Positions 45,695 through 57,420 of a stretch of 64,000 bases of DNA are shown here, piece by piece. The notes beneath the pieces are model-generated. The model searched no databases. It saw nothing but the letters and a program-made list of their open reading frames with translations, and was not told the DNA's origin. This DNA is from Adiantum capillus-veneris (taxonomy: Eukaryota; Streptophyta; Polypodiopsida; Polypodiales; Pteridaceae), in the NCBI GenBank assembly GCA_014529385.2, contig CM043967.1, forward strand, positions 130,941,182 through 131,005,181, given 5' to 3'. Positions within the stretch are counted from its first letter, which is position 1. Every line of letters starts with the position of its first letter. The position numbers and the translations under genes were made by a program.

Positions 45695-48600
45695 ATGGCT
45701 GACAGACCAGATGATGTGACTGAAGAGGTTTCCTCTTCACAGGGTCAACAGACACATGAAGTGGGTGAGTCGTCAAGACCACCACAGACTGATGATGATA
45801 TATTCAGGACCCAGTTGGTTACTGCTGTGGCTATGTTCACACAAGTAATGCAGAATCCGAGGTTTTTAGCCTTTCTGCAACCTCCGGTTCCGTCTCAGCA
45901 AGTTGGGTCACTGGATCATATTCAAAAGCCTGTTAAGGCTCGAACACAGGTGATTCATACCGCACAGTCAATGGAAACACCTGTACACTTGACGGAGAAC
46001 ATGCAGTCTCCACAACGTATGCCTAAGGTGCAAGAACAGGTGGCTGAGATGCCAGTTTTTCACGCTGTACCAGTTCAGTCCGCCACCTTTCAACAGCCTA
46101 TAGCTGGTTCTAATGGGCAGGGAAGCAACTTACAGGCTATGCAACAAGTCTTCCCACCACCTTCAGTACACCCTGGCTATTTTGGAGGTGGATCCGTATT
46201 CCAGAGCATGGCTGGTCATGCACCTGGAAATCAGTTTTATACGCCAGGAACAGTGTTTGCGGGTGCTCAAACGATGATGCCTAACCCCATGTACAGTGTC
46301 ATGGGTATGCAACCAGGGTTTCAAAGCACTCAGGGACAATTTGGGATGCCACAAGCAAATTTTGGCATGGCTGGAATTACAAATCAGCAGCCAAATATGG
46401 CATTTCCAGGTCAAGTTAATAGCGGCCAAGGAACACAGATGAACCTTAATAGTGTTCCCATGTTTCAGTCACTTCCATATGACAATTTAACGCCGCTGGA
46501 GAGGCCAACTCCGTACAAAGAAGGTGGCAAAGGTGTGTCATTCACGACCTTTACAGGGTTTGATGACAGGAAGAAGGCTCTTTCATTCCTCCAGCAGTTT
46601 GATAAGGCCTATGCAGGGGGAAACTTTACAGAGGCTTCAAAGGTCCGCAAGGCAGCCACTTTCTTGACAGGGAATGCGGGACAATGGTGGACAACTTTAT
46701 TGCTTCAAGGGCAAGCTCCGTCCACATGGATTTACTTCAAGCAGATTTTTGCAGCAGCATGGTTATCTGATGATTTCGAAGCAGATGTCATGACAGAATG
46801 GCACCAGCTTAATGCTGCCACTTGCAGAAATCTGGATGATTACAATCGGAAGTTTTGGAAAGCTCTACTTCCAGTAACTTCCTATAGGTTTGTGCCATTG
46901 ACAGAACAGATTGAAAAATACTGTTGTGGCCTACCCAAAGGATTGAGAAAATACTGCACGAAGACAAAAGTCACTACTTTGACGCAGCTCATCGAGGTAG
47001 CAAACACTGGCAATGGTTTGCTCAAGGGAGAAGATTGTGAATTTAACACTGGCGTCAAGGCAGGATCAGGCAAGAAAAATTCAGCCAAGAAGCACGTTCC
47101 CAATGAGGCTCCTAAAGGGACTCAGGAGTCGGCCAACGCAGGGAAAGACAAAGCTACGGCTGAATCAGAAAAAGGACCAGCAAAGAAATGGAAAAGACGT
47201 TTTCCTCGCAAGTCAGAAGAGCAAAAGAAGGTCCTGAGGACAGAGAACAAATGCTTTATATGTGAGCAGCCTGGCCACATCGCTTACAACTGTCCTACAA
47301 AGAAAAGGCCAGCTGATTCTGAAGACAAGGAAGACAAGAAAGGAAAGAAGCCCATGGCTGGTCTAGTGCCAGATATGGTGGGCGATAAGCCAAATTCGGA
47401 TGCAAGTGAGCTTTGCAGAGCATGGGGAAAGGTCAGGGATCAAACAGTGCTTATCTTCTTTGATCCAGGTGCCAAAGCCAACTTTATTTCCCCAGAATTG
47501 GCTTCAAAGTTGGGAATCAGACCTGAAGAGATGGGGTATACAGCAGAGGCAGGTTTGGCATGTCCTGGCCATATAGAGGCTGTGACACCCATCATTGGAA
47601 AGTTGCGTCTACATATCCAGTCCTTTGTAGATGCTGAAGAATTTTACATCATGCCACTGGACGGATGTGATGTGTTGTTAGGTATTCCTTGGTTGTTTCG
47701 TGTACAGGGAATCATGGATGCCTACAACAAAAAGATCACTGTACAGAGCAGGGGAAAGACTCACATTCTGGATGTAAAGCTTAAAGGGGAGTCTATTCCT
47801 ACTGTATCAGCTTCTGCTATTACTTCTGTAATGAAAAAGCATCTTTCTGCGTACTTGATTTTTGCACGTGAAGTGTCAGATTGTGATGAATCAAATTTAT
47901 CTGTGCTAGATAAAGAAAGGTCAATGTTTTTACAACAGTATAGTGACTGTTTTTCCGATTCATTACCGTCTCAATTACCGCCAGAGAGACCCGAGGACCA
48001 TGCGATAGATTTGGTGCCAGGCTCTAGCCCACCAAACAAGCCTCCGTACAGGGTTAGTGCGGCTCAGCAGAAAGAGATAATGGGCCAAGTACAGGAGTTG
48101 TTAGAAAAGGGGCTGATTCAGCCCAGTTCATCTCCATTCTGTTCTCCAGTGTTGTTGGTGCAGAAAAAGGATGGCTCATGGCGTATGTGCATCGACTACC
48201 GTGCACTGAACAAGAATACCATCAAGAATAGGTTCCCTATACCTAGAATTGATGATATTATGGACAAATTAGAAGGAGCAGCTATGTTTAGCAGGATAGA
48301 TCTAAAGAGTGGGTACCATCAGATCCGCATTAGATCAGAGGATGTGCACAAGACTGCTTTTAGAACAACGTTTGGCCTTTACGAATTTTTAGTGATGCCC
48401 TTTGGTCTCACAAATGCTCCTGCTACGTTCAATAGGATGATGGACAGAATTTTCCGTCCGCACCAGCAGTTTGTTGGTACATTCTTTGATGACATGATAG
48501 TCTACTCAAAGAATGAAGAGGAGCATAGGCATCACTTGGCCATTGTGTTCAAAGAGTTACGCAGTCATAGGTTGCTCATCAATGCAAAGAAAAGTGAATT

Positions 48601-48961
48601 TTTTCTGCAAGAGATCCACTTTCTAGGACACATTGTCTCAAAGGATGGTGTCAGAATGGATCCTGCAAAAGTTGAAGCGATCAAGTCATGGCCAAATTTG
48701 AAGACGGTGCATGATGTCCGAAGCTTCTTGGGACTATGCTCCTATTACAGAAGGTTTATTCGAAATTTCGCTGAGATTGCTTCACCTTTACATGCTCTTC
48801 AAAAGAAGGCAGTCACCTTCAGATGGACACAGAAAGAGATTTCAGCTTTTAATCTCTTAAAGGAAAAGATGACTTCAGATCCAGTCATTGTGTTGCCGAT
48901 CTTAGGAAGTCATTTGTGGTCCAGTGTGATGCCTGCGGTAGTAGCATTGGTGCTGTGCTAA
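45695..48961 (+). CDS. Chromovirus Gag-protease-RT (frame closes after a 1-nt deletion)
   Basis: 1088 codons from the first ATG after the leader. Gln/Met-rich N-terminal 250 residues. Gag (about 270-440): SFTTFTGFDDRKKALSFLQQ, LTGNAGQWWTTLLLQ, APSTWIYFKQIFAAAWL, EADVMTEWHQLNAATC. Lys-rich linker, CCHC knuckle CFICEQPGHIAYNC (520-533). Protease FDPGAKANFISPEL with Asp590, a DPGA variant of DSGA. RT: WRMCIDYRALNKNTIKNRFP, IDLKSGYHQIRIRSEDVHK, TFGLYEFLVMPFGLTNAPAT, FFDDMIVYSK (FFDD at 930-933 in place of the commoner YIDD), HFLGHIVSKDG, FLGLCSYYRRFI. The last about 20 codons are out of frame. Confidence 0.95.
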   Translation: MADRPDDVTEEVSSSQGQQTHEVGESSRPPQTDDDIFRTQLVTAVAMFTQVMQNPRFLAFLQPPVPSQQVGSLDHIQKPVKARTQVIHTAQSMETPVHLTENMQSPQRMPKVQEQVAEMPVFHAVPVQSATFQQPIAGSNGQGSNLQAMQQVFPPPSVHPGYFGGGSVFQSMAGHAPGNQFYTPGTVFAGAQTMMPNPMYSVMGMQPGFQSTQGQFGMPQANFGMAGITNQQPNMAFPGQVNSGQGTQMNLNSVPMFQSLPYDNLTPLERPTPYKEGGKGVSFTTFTGFDDRKKALSFLQQFDKAYAGGNFTEASKVRKAATFLTGNAGQWWTTLLLQGQAPSTWIYFKQIFAAAWLSDDFEADVMTEWHQLNAATCRNLDDYNRKFWKALLPVTSYRFVPLTEQIEKYCCGLPKGLRKYCTKTKVTTLTQLIEVANTGNGLLKGEDCEFNTGVKAGSGKKNSAKKHVPNEAPKGTQESANAGKDKATAESEKGPAKKWKRRFPRKSEEQKKVLRTENKCFICEQPGHIAYNCPTKKRPADSEDKEDKKGKKPMAGLVPDMVGDKPNSDASELCRAWGKVRDQTVLIFFDPGAKANFISPELASKLGIRPEEMGYTAEAGLACPGHIEAVTPIIGKLRLHIQSFVDAEEFYIMPLDGCDVLLGIPWLFRVQGIMDAYNKKITVQSRGKTHILDVKLKGESIPTVSASAITSVMKKHLSAYLIFAREVSDCDESNLSVLDKERSMFLQQYSDCFSDSLPSQLPPERPEDHAIDLVPGSSPPNKPPYRVSAAQQKEIMGQVQELLEKGLIQPSSSPFCSPVLLVQKKDGSWRMCIDYRALNKNTIKNRFPIPRIDDIMDKLEGAAMFSRIDLKSGYHQIRIRSEDVHKTAFRTTFGLYEFLVMPFGLTNAPATFNRMMDRIFRPHQQFVGTFFDDMIVYSKNEEEHRHHLAIVFKELRSHRLLINAKKSEFFLQEIHFLGHIVSKDGVRMDPAKVEAIKSWPNLKTVHDVRSFLGLCSYYRRFIRNFAEIASPLHALQKKAVTFRWTQKEISAFNLLKEKMTSDPVIVLPILGSHLWSSVMPAVVALVLC

Positions 48962-50757
48962 TGCAAGATGGCAGGGTAGTAGCCTATGAGAGCAGAATTT
49001 TGCAAGGGCCAGAGATGACCATGCAGGTTTATGAGAAAGAGTTACTGGCTGTGATTCATGCGCTCTTAAGTTGGAAACACTACCTGCTAGGTGCAGATTT
49101 CGTTGTCCAAACGGATCATCAGACCTTGCGATACTTCTTGACACAGACAAAGTTATCTGAGAAGCATATGCGATGGGCAAATATCTTGTCCATGTTCCAT
49201 TTTCAGATTGTGCATGTGGAAGGCAAGAAGAACGTTGTGGCTGATGCCTTGTCAAGGAAGCCACAAATTTCAGCTGTGTCGATTCCTTATCATCATGAAC
49301 TTGATGATATGAGAGAACAGTATGCAAATGATGAAGATTTTGCAAGGGTCTTCGAGCAGCTAATGGATGGACAACGTCATGAACACTATCTTCTTAAAGA
49401 CGGGTTCATGATGATGCATGGCAGATTGTGTGTCACAAAGCCATTGCGACGCAAAGTTATGGAAGAGAGTCATGTCCCACCGTATGCAGGGCATCGTGGT
49501 ATCGATGCTACAGTTAAAGCGGTAGAGACATTCTTCTATTGGCCTACATTGAGAAGGGATGTGGATGCCTTTGTGCGAGAATGCCTAATATGCCAAAAGG
49601 TCAAGTTTGACAGGCAAAAGGCACCAGGGTTATTGCAACCACTACCTATTCCAGATAAACCATGGGAAAGTATTGCTATGGATTTTATCTTTGATCTTCC
49701 AAGAACGCAGACAGGAAATGATGGTATTTGGACCATTATTTGCAGATTCAGCAAACAGGCTCATTTTATTCCTGTCAGGAAGAAGATAAAGCCAGATCAG
49801 ATGGCACGCTTGTTTATGAGCAATATTTTCAAGTATCATGGCATGCCACAGTCGATTATTAGCGACCGTGATCCACGCATGACTAGTTTGTTCTGGAAAG
49901 GCTTGTTTGAGAATATGGGTACTACGCTCAAATTCTCTTCGTCATTTCATCCTCAAACAGATGGGCAGTCAGAAGAGGCAAATTCTACTGTCCTAGATCT
50001 GCTGAAGTGTTATGTGTCAGAGCATAAAGGAAAGTGGGAGCAGTATTTGCCATTGGTGGAGTATGCATACAATAATACAGTGCATTCATCAACTGGCAAG
50101 GCACCTTTCGAGATAGTTGAAGGTGGCAAGAAAGTTCCTCCCATACTGCATACAAAGGACAAGATATTTGAAGCAGATAAGTATGTTCAAGACATGGATG
50201 AAATGTACAAGAAGGTCAAAGTGGCCTTAGAAAGGACTCAGGCAAAGCAAAAGAAAGCAGCTGATCGTCACCGTCGTGAAGTGGTATATTCACTTGGTGA
50301 TTGGGTGCTTTTACGCTTTGAAAAGGCAAGGTTAAAGAAGATGAAGGGCAAGGAAAGACTGTTTCCAAAGCTCAGCATGCGTTACTATGGGCCTTTTCAA
50401 GTATGCGACATAATCAGTGATGTTGCATATAGGCTGAAATTGCCTGACAGTTGGAAGATTCACAATGCGTTTCATGTGAGTCTTCTCAGACCCTATGTGG
50501 GTGATGTGCCAGAAAATATGCCAGCTGAAGATCAGCCGGAAGTCGAGGAACTTGACGAGATCTTGGTCCCTGAACAGATTTTGGCACACAAAGAAAGGAA
50601 AGTGAAAGGCAAGGTTGCTAGGCGTTACTTGGTAAAGTTCAGAAACTATCCACCAATGGATGCTAAGTGGATGGAAGAAGGTGAACTTGCAGAGTCACCA
50701 ACTGTGTTATCACTTTACCTGGAAGCCTTCGATTTGCAACCTACCTTGACCCCTTGA
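48897..50757 (+). CDS. Chromovirus RNase H, integrase, chromodomain (second frame)
   Basis: Continues Pol one base out of register with the upstream frame; the first Met is at 48916. RNase H: FVVQCDACGSSIGAVLMQDG, YEKELLAVIHALLSWKHYLL, VQTDHQTLRYFL, NVVADALSRK. Integrase: HH-CC zinc finger (HVPPYAGHRG ... CLICQK), catalytic Asp256, Asp317 and Glu353 counted from 48916 (MDFIFDLP, ISDRDPRM, DGQSEEAN; 35 residues between the last two), GPF-type module RYYGPFQVCDIISD, HNAFHVSLLRPY. The C-terminal chromodomain RRYLVKFRNYPPMDAKWMEE may direct insertion to marked chromatin. Ends at TGA 50755. Confidence 0.95.
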
Positions 50758-51318
50758 GTTTCAAAGCTAAATGGATTGTCAGTGTGACAATGGCTTCTGA
50801 AACAAATGATGTACATGGTATTTAAAGTGAGCTCAAATCAAATACCTGTTACATGAATGTTAGAGCTGTACAGATTGTCAGTTTGGCAATTGCTCTTATG
50901 GAATGTCCAAAAGTTTGGTTAGTGCTATAGAAGTGAGTATTTCTTGTCAGTTTGTCAAGGATACAGTGATTGCTTCTATTGAAGAGTACGTGTGTAACTG
51001 CATTCTTAAACTGTCGGTTTGGGTATGCTCGAAAGTGTTACGGGATCCAACCTGTACTATAAGACAGTGGCAAAATGTGCAGCTACCATTTTGTCATTGG
51101 AAAGTTAGTGACTCAAAGCAATGGCAGAGTGCGAAGCTACCACTATGTCGTTGGGACAGGGTTCACACGCAGGCAATACATGAGTCGACGAGGTGTTGAA
51201 TACACTAGGGTTGACAATGAGCATGTATGTGTCGTAAATGTGTCGACAGGTGTTGAATACATCAGTGTTGACAGTAAGCATGTACGACATAGATGCAAAC
51301 GAGGACGTTTGAAATTTC
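50758..51318 (+). repeat. Untranslated 3' region with two tandem duplications
   Basis: Units around GGCAAAATGTGCAGCTACCA are repeated at about 51068 and 51122, and units around TGTCGACAGGTGTTGAATAC at about 51184 and 51240, each imperfect. No ORF. Confidence 0.8.
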
Positions 51319-51330
51319 AAGAGGGGGGTA
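51319..51330 (+). promoter_or_regulatory. Polypurine tract of chromovirus
   Basis: AAGAGGGGGGTA directly before the 3' LTR. Confidence 0.85.
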
Positions 51331-52807
51331 TGTCACCAGCGTGTGACTACTATCTATCCTTTTTGTTGATTTCTTTCTTATTATCTATTTACTTTCACTT
51401 TTTGGAAACACCCCTCGGGAAATCTAACTGCCCTGCATTGCATAGCTAGTGTGGAACTGTCCAGAGGGAGTCCAGGCCTGAGGGCAAGAGAGCACTAAGG
51501 TTGGACAAGGACTATGGTTAGCCAAGTGGGGTCATTGACTAGCCAAAGTGGAATCCTTTGCTACAGAGGCTACATTTCAGTTTTGGATGTGGCCACAATG
51601 TACAAAGAGGGTCGGATGACCTAGAAAGATATAATGGCAGCATCTCCTAAAATTTAGGGAACTGCTATTTTGGGACCTGAAAATGTCTTCGCGTCATTAC
51701 GTGCAGTTTGACATGGGGATCATTTTGTTACTCTGTGGCCAAGTCAACAGAGGCTGCAGGTGAGATATTTTTAGACCCGAGGGTCTAAAGCGGGAAAATG
51801 CACAAATGAGTGACACTTGGCACTTTGAGGCCAGTTTACTACTTATAGAGAAGGCAAAAACGTGATTTATAGTTGGGAGGCTCATTTTGCAAGTCTCTGT
51901 CACAGGTTAAGAGCTATGGAGTGCTTGCTTTCCCTCTTATGCACAGTGCGGTGCCAGGAGTGATGCCCTGCACGCTACGCACTGCCCTCTCTCTCCCCTT
52001 TGGCAGTATGTTATGCCCCTCTAGTGGGCTCTTCATTTGACCAATGTACAGTTGTGTGGGTTCATGCGCGATTGCCGAGGCAAGAGCCTCTTGCACAGGT
52101 ACTGGATTAGCTAGCGGCTAATCCCCCCGCAGGTACAGGTGAATTCGGAGAGGTTTCACGCCAGAAATCTCGTCCGATTCAAAGGGCAAGTAGCCCTACA
52201 GGTGCGGGAGCTCGAGGACTTGCTAGGGATGCGACCGGCACGCGAAACGGAGCCCGAAACAGTGAATTACAGCCTGCTGTGTATTTTTGCAGGTTTAGGG
52301 TTTTGGCCCTAAACGGACCCTAATACCCCCAGGAGGTTCGGGGACGCAAGGGGACCGCTGTACAGGCGATCTGGAGCATTTTCAGGGCTGAAAACAGAGA
52401 ATTCAGCGTGCTGCAGATTCTCGCCAGGTTTTGCAAAGTGCCCGTATGCGTCGGGAAAGTCAGTCAATGCGTGGGAATACTGACCGTGAATGGTTCTAGT
52501 ACAGTTATGCTGCCGAAATCGGGCTGGAACAGTGGAAATTCAGCCGAGTTTGTGCGGGGCAGCTTGTAGGAACCACAGCGTTTATTCCCTCTTTTGAACA
52601 ATAAAGAAATACCGAAAGGGGCGCCTAAGTTAGGGGCCAATCTGGTGTCTGTCCACTCATACAGGTGCAATCTAGCAGCCTGTATCCCTCTCCCCTTTGT
52701 TGTGTCTTGAAAGTACAGGTAAAATAGACGACTAATAATGGGTGAAAGCTAAATCAAGGTTTAAAGTAAAGTCTACCGCCCTTTTTGGATTGAACAGGCC
52801 GGTTTCA
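51331..52807 (+). repeat. 3' LTR of chromovirus
   Basis: 1477 bp, same length and nearly the same sequence as 44110-45586. Short frames inside it are repeated in both LTRs and are not genes. Confidence 0.96.
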
Positions 52808-52812
52808 GAGGT

Positions 52813-53270
52813 CACTATACTTTTGATGCTTTTATTACAGAAAAAAGCCAAACTTCTTAAGATACAAACTTCTTCGAGCTTGCGGAGTCAGACACTCCCC
52901 ATAAAAGAGAAGCTTTCAAACAGTGAATAACCATGAATCTACTTCTATCACTCCGTGCAGGCCCAAAATGCTGCCCATGGGACACAGCCAGCCCACTTTT
53001 CTTTTTGAATATTTTGGTTCGGTATCCTGGAGCTGATATAAGCTTCTAATTTCTAATCTCGAAATTGTGGAGGCCTAAATATAAGCTTCTTATGAGGGGA
53101 GGATAAAAAAATTTATCTAGGCTTGACGCCTTTGCGCGAACAAGGTTTATCCCTGCCATATACTATCTGCAAGGTTTAGCACAAAATTCACCATGGAAGA
53201 CAAATTATACAATACCAACAATGATTTTGTTTTTAAATTATTCTCGATGCTCTATTTCAGAAAACTCGTG
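52813..53270. other. Unassigned flank of the chromovirus
   Basis: AT-rich. It continues the sequence interrupted at 44109. No element is recognised. Confidence 0.4.
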
Positions 53271-53640
53271 CTTCTAAGGTTGTCGTAGTAAAGATGACAA
53301 CTAGCCTTTAAACATGTATGCCCCAACTCTCCAAGTAGCATCTTTGGTCTACTAAGGTTGTCACAGTAAAGATGACAACTAGCCTTTGAACATGTATGCC
53401 CAACTCTCCAAGTAGCATCTTTGGTCATGCTACCACTGCAACACCCATGTACTCAACCTTCGCACACCACCTCATGTGATAGCAACACTCCCAAGTGAGA
53501 TCTTGAACCCTTCAGCCATCACTCAATCAGATGACAACTAGCCTTTGAACATGTATGCCCCCAACTCTCCAATTAGCATCTTTGGTCATGCTACCACTAC
53601 AACACTCATGCTACTAAGGTTGTCACAGTTAGACGCAATT
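53271..53640. repeat. About 75-bp repeats
   Basis: AGATGACAACTAGCCTTTGA followed by ACATGTATGCC and TAGCATCTTTGGTC occurs at about 53294, 53368 and 53530. TACTAAGGTTGTCACAGTWA links the units. Confidence 0.85.
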
Positions 53641-53733
53641 GCCATTATATCCATGGGGAACTTCAACCAATTGAGCACCTTGAAATCATTTTGCTTAACT
53701 TGGGGTATTGGTGGCGATTTAGCACTATGTACT

Positions 53734-54237
53734 CTAGAGTAATCTATATTTTTTGGCTCCTCTTGTGTAAACTTGCAAGAATGTTTCTATCTTTGTTTCC
53801 TTTGATCCAAACTTCTTCCACATAAGTTTTGCATACAGAACTAGAATCTTGTAATTTTTTTTGTTACAAAGACCAACAAAACCTTGTTTTTCTTCATACG
53901 AGCTATCAGATAGCTCTGCCACTGCTACGTTTGGAGTTGTGGACATATCTATATCCGCAGTGCTAGTTGAACCCTTGTTTAAAGCCAAGAGGAATCTTGT
54001 AGACAAGGATGAGTCCAATATGAATTGGAACTAATCCCCAAATGACACACCATATTTTACTTGGGTTTGAATATCTCCCTCAAGGGTAGACAAGATTGCA
54101 TATATTTTGTTGTTAGTGCAATCCCCAAAATCTAGAGGATTGACCATTGCAAACCTTGCAGGACAATCAAGGAATGTTGGCTCAACACAAACAGTATCCA
54201 AAAGCAAACTAACCTTGTAGGATGAGGAAGCAACCAT
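53734..54237 (-). pseudogene. Unknown ORF with one in-frame TAG
   Basis: 168 codons on the minus strand from ATG 54237, in one frame except TAG at complement 54031-54033. Residues include MVASSSYKVSLLLDTVCVEP, PLDFGDCTNNKIYAILSTLE, MSTTPNVAVAELSDSSYEEK and NYKILVLYAKLMWKKFGSKE. Not recognised. It could be the N-terminal part of a retroelement protein. Confidence 0.35.
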
Positions 54238-54362
54238 GGCTTCAAGAGAGATGGTCAGGGTGAATGTTTTATTGCCTTATGAATTTGATATCTACGAAGA
54301 TATATTTATAAAAAATTTAAAAACTATTATCTCTCTCCCTTCCTCTCTCTATCTTTGTCCAT

Positions 54363-54366
<4 letters not shown>

Positions 54367-54413
<47 letters not shown>

Positions 54414-54585
54414 CCCCCCCCCACACACACACACCCATCATCGCTCTGTCTCTCACCCTCCCCCATCTCTCTCACTATCTTTGTCCATCCCTCTCTATAT
54501 CTTTCTATTGTTTTATATCTCTCTCTCTCTAGTCTTATTCTAGACTTTAGTCTCTCTCTCTCTCTCCAGTCTTATTCTAGACTTT

Positions 54586-54631
<46 letters not shown>

Positions 54632-54741
54632 CCCACACACACACAACACACACACACAAACACCCATCATCGCTCTGTCTCTCACCCTCCCCCATCTCTC
54701 TCACTATCTTTGTCCATCCCTCTCTATATCTTTCTATTGTT

Positions 54742-54784
<43 letters not shown>
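54367..54784. repeat. (CT)n tracts with a duplicated CT-rich block
   Basis: (CT)n at 54367-54410, 54586-54629 and 54746-54784. The block CACCCATCATCGCTCTGTCT ... ATCTTTCTATTGTTTTA is present at about 54433-54515 and 54661-54744. ORFs through here are low complexity. Confidence 0.9.
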
Positions 54785-54788
<4 letters not shown>

Positions 54789-55291
54789 TACGGCTTGAGA
54801 GGAATCCATTGCGTCACACTTCATACATTACACCGCCCATATTGCCCCCAACTACAAAACCATGTTCTTTGCTGAAAGAGAAAACCATACTCACCCTTAC
54901 ATGCTTAAACCGATCCCCTTGTGAGCGATGCGCACTATCGCAGCCATTTGGCTTAGCTCCCACTCCCTACGATGCGAGAGAGGGCATTGGGGCAATGGAG
55001 AAGAGTCTAATCGATTGTGCACTATGCTCACTGCAAGTTCGAGAGTCTTAGTACCACTTACTACAAGAGTGCTCTGCTTTTGGTCACATCCAAACTCGCT
55101 TCCCTCACATTTTTAGCCATGACTCAGATCTACACACTTTCCTCTCCCAGCCACGGTGTGGGCTCTCCATTACGACTCTCATCAACACAATTTTGGAGCA
55201 TTGAGAGTCACTCATCAGCCACACACATACTACATCACATGTAACTTTGGTCCCATATGTCATATTTGACCTTCGAGGGCGATAATAAAAT
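54785..55291 (+). pseudogene. LINE 3' end fragment
   Basis: Encodes a C-terminal zinc motif in the LINE style (ERCALSQPFG, CALCSLQVRES-stop-YHLLQEC) and ends TTTGACCTTCGAGGGCGATA then ATAAAATCT, comparable to the tails at 16189 and 42676. It is flanked by (CT)n on both sides. Confidence 0.6.
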
Positions 55292-55439
55292 CTCTCTCTC
55301 TCTCTCTCTCTCGTCTTTTTCTAGTCTAAAGTCTCTCTCTCTACATCTCTCTATGTCTCAACCTCTCTTCTATCTCTATCACTCCCTTTCTCACACTCAT
55401 CCTCTCAGTCACTCTTTCTCTCTTTCTCCCCTTTGTGTA

Positions 55440-55475
<36 letters not shown>
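55292..55475. repeat. (CT)n tracts
   Basis: (CT)n at 55292-55313 and 55441-55475 with CT-rich sequence between. Confidence 0.9.
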
Positions 55476-55478
<3 letters not shown>

Positions 55479-57420
55479 CTCTTTTGGAATTGTAATGGGT
55501 ATCCATGGAATGCGGGAATTGACATTGATGAGCTTACCAATGACTCTGACGTGATACTTCTTGTCGAAGCATGGGAGCATGATGCGCAACAAATTTTTGG
55601 ATTTGACAAATATGATGTGCATTTTTTGACGTGAGCCAAAAATGCAAAGCAACATAGAGGCCAAGGAGGCGTAGCACGTATGATCAACAAGGGTTTTAAA
55701 GATGTTTCCATTGTCAAAGAAGATAAGTATAAACGCTACCTATGGCTGAAAATCAACCCATCAAATGGTCATGTTTGTGGTTGGTTGCTATATTCCTCAC
55801 TATGACTCCCAACTTTTATGCTTGTTTGGATATGGATAGAGATCAACTCTTTGTTGAACTAGGGAAAGACATTGCTCATGCAAGGACCAGGGTGAAATCA
55901 TTGTCTTTGGAGACATGAATGCTCGCATAAATACGTTACAACACAACACACAACAAGTCGACATGCCGCATGTCTCAAAAAGAATGGATGACTCATACAT
56001 GTATACTCGAAGTTCTAATGATGCAAAAGAACTAGATCACTATAGAAAGTCACTCCTACAATGTACAATAGTACCGACATGCTCATTGCAAATGGTGTAT
56101 CTATATGGAAAGGCACCAATGACTTTACATGTAGAAAACACAATGGTGATAACGTAATTGACTATATGTTGTTTTCGAAAGCCACTCAAGAATGCATACA
56201 GAGCTTTACACTTAGTGACTGGAATCCGGAATCGGATAGGATGTTATGTATTGACCTCAAGTGTGGTAAAAGACCCGAGCATGTAGCCTCCAATCATGAT
56301 GTGAATCATTTGTACCTACGTCTAGACTTCAAACGAGCACTTATATATGCTGATATGGTGGACCAAATGTTAAGCATGACAGAGCATCAAAAGAGCCCAA
56401 CATTAGAATGCAAGTGGAAAGTTTTTTAAGAAGTAATTTGCTCTTGTGTGAAGGAATGCTTTTCAATGAAACACATGTCTTGCAAAAGGTCTAAGAAGGG
56501 TAGCACCAAAAAGACATGGTTTGATATGGAATGTAGTCAAGCCCGAAAACACTTACTAAGGTTGGATGCAAGCAAAGATAAGAAAGTTTACTTAGAACGT
56601 TCACACACATACAAAGCACTTGTTCAAAAAAAGAGAAGAAGGTGGGAAGTCGAAAAACAACTTCTTTTAGCACAAGAAAAAGCACATGCATGCGGAAAGT
56701 TTTGGCAAAATCTAAAAGGAAAGCGTGTTGAGAGCTTTGGTGACTTGACTCTTGAGGATATGCATACGTATTGCAAGACCCTCTATGAGCAACCCAATGT
56801 TGATAAGATGGAGTGTTGTAGCTCCCTTCCGTTTATGCCTCCCTTCTTTACCATTGAAGATGTATGCCGCGCGCTTGAGAAACTTGCTACTGCAAGGCAG
56901 AGGACCTTCAAGGTGTCAAGGCTGAAATGATTAAATGGACAAGCTAGAAAACACGATATTGGATATGCGATATGTTTAACCTTGCACTTCAGCATGGCAT
57001 GACTCATGATTGAAGTGCAAATTGGATCAAACCCCTTTACACAAAGGAGGAGATGTAAACAATGTGAACAACTATCGCACTATAATGGTTGGTTCTTTAA
57101 TGACAAAGTTATTTGGAGGTATCATGGAGATGAAGGTAAGTGAATGGGTTGAAAAGAACGGCAAACGTGCACTTGGCCAAGAAGGTTTTGAAAGCATCAT
57201 AGCACTATTGATCACCTTATCACTCTTTAAGTTCTTATGGAAGCGTCTCAATTGAAAGGAAAAAAGTTGTATTGTTGCTTTATGGATTTCAAGAAAGCTT
57301 TTGAGATGGTACTGTGAGGAAATCTTTAGAACGTATGAAAAGCTTTCAAGTGCCGAAAGAATTTATGCATGCAGTCTTTCGCATCTACCAAAAAGTGATA
57401 TGTTGACTACGTATGGGAGA
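55476..57420 (+). pseudogene. LINE-3, 5' part: endonuclease and start of RT
   Basis: Starts just after (CT)n with FLFWNCNGYPWN, the endonuclease N-terminus, then DSDVILLVEAWEHDA. Further pieces: DMNARIN, IDYMLFSKATQECIQSF, TWFDMECSQARKHLLRLD, GKFWQNLKGKRVESF, FFTIEDVCRALEKLATA, NVNNYRTIMVGSLMTKLFGG, LYCCFMDFKKAF. Same general organisation as LINE-1 and LINE-2 but well diverged. Several frameshifts. Cut at about 57420, inside RT, by the Ty3 element that follows. Confidence 0.78.

Larger units (their letters stand above)
44110..52807 (+). mobile_element. Complete Ty3 chromovirus, TSD GAGGT
   Basis: LTRs 44110-45586 and 51331-52807 are both 1477 bp, TGTCACCAGCGTG ... CGGTTTCA. The flanks 44105-44109 and 52808-52812 are both GAGGT. 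I saw one difference between the LTRs by eye (G44377 versus A51598), so the insertion is very young. Gag-protease-RT-RNase H-integrase-chromodomain are in the usual order. One missing base near 48897 puts RNase H and integrase in another frame; there are no nonsense codons elsewhere. Confidence 0.97.

Noticed and set aside
48890-48961. Programmed frameshift between RT and RNase H
   Set aside because: No slippery heptamer is evident, and shifts in Ty3 elements fall between gag and pol. A single-base deletion restores family-typical sequence, so mutation or error is simpler.
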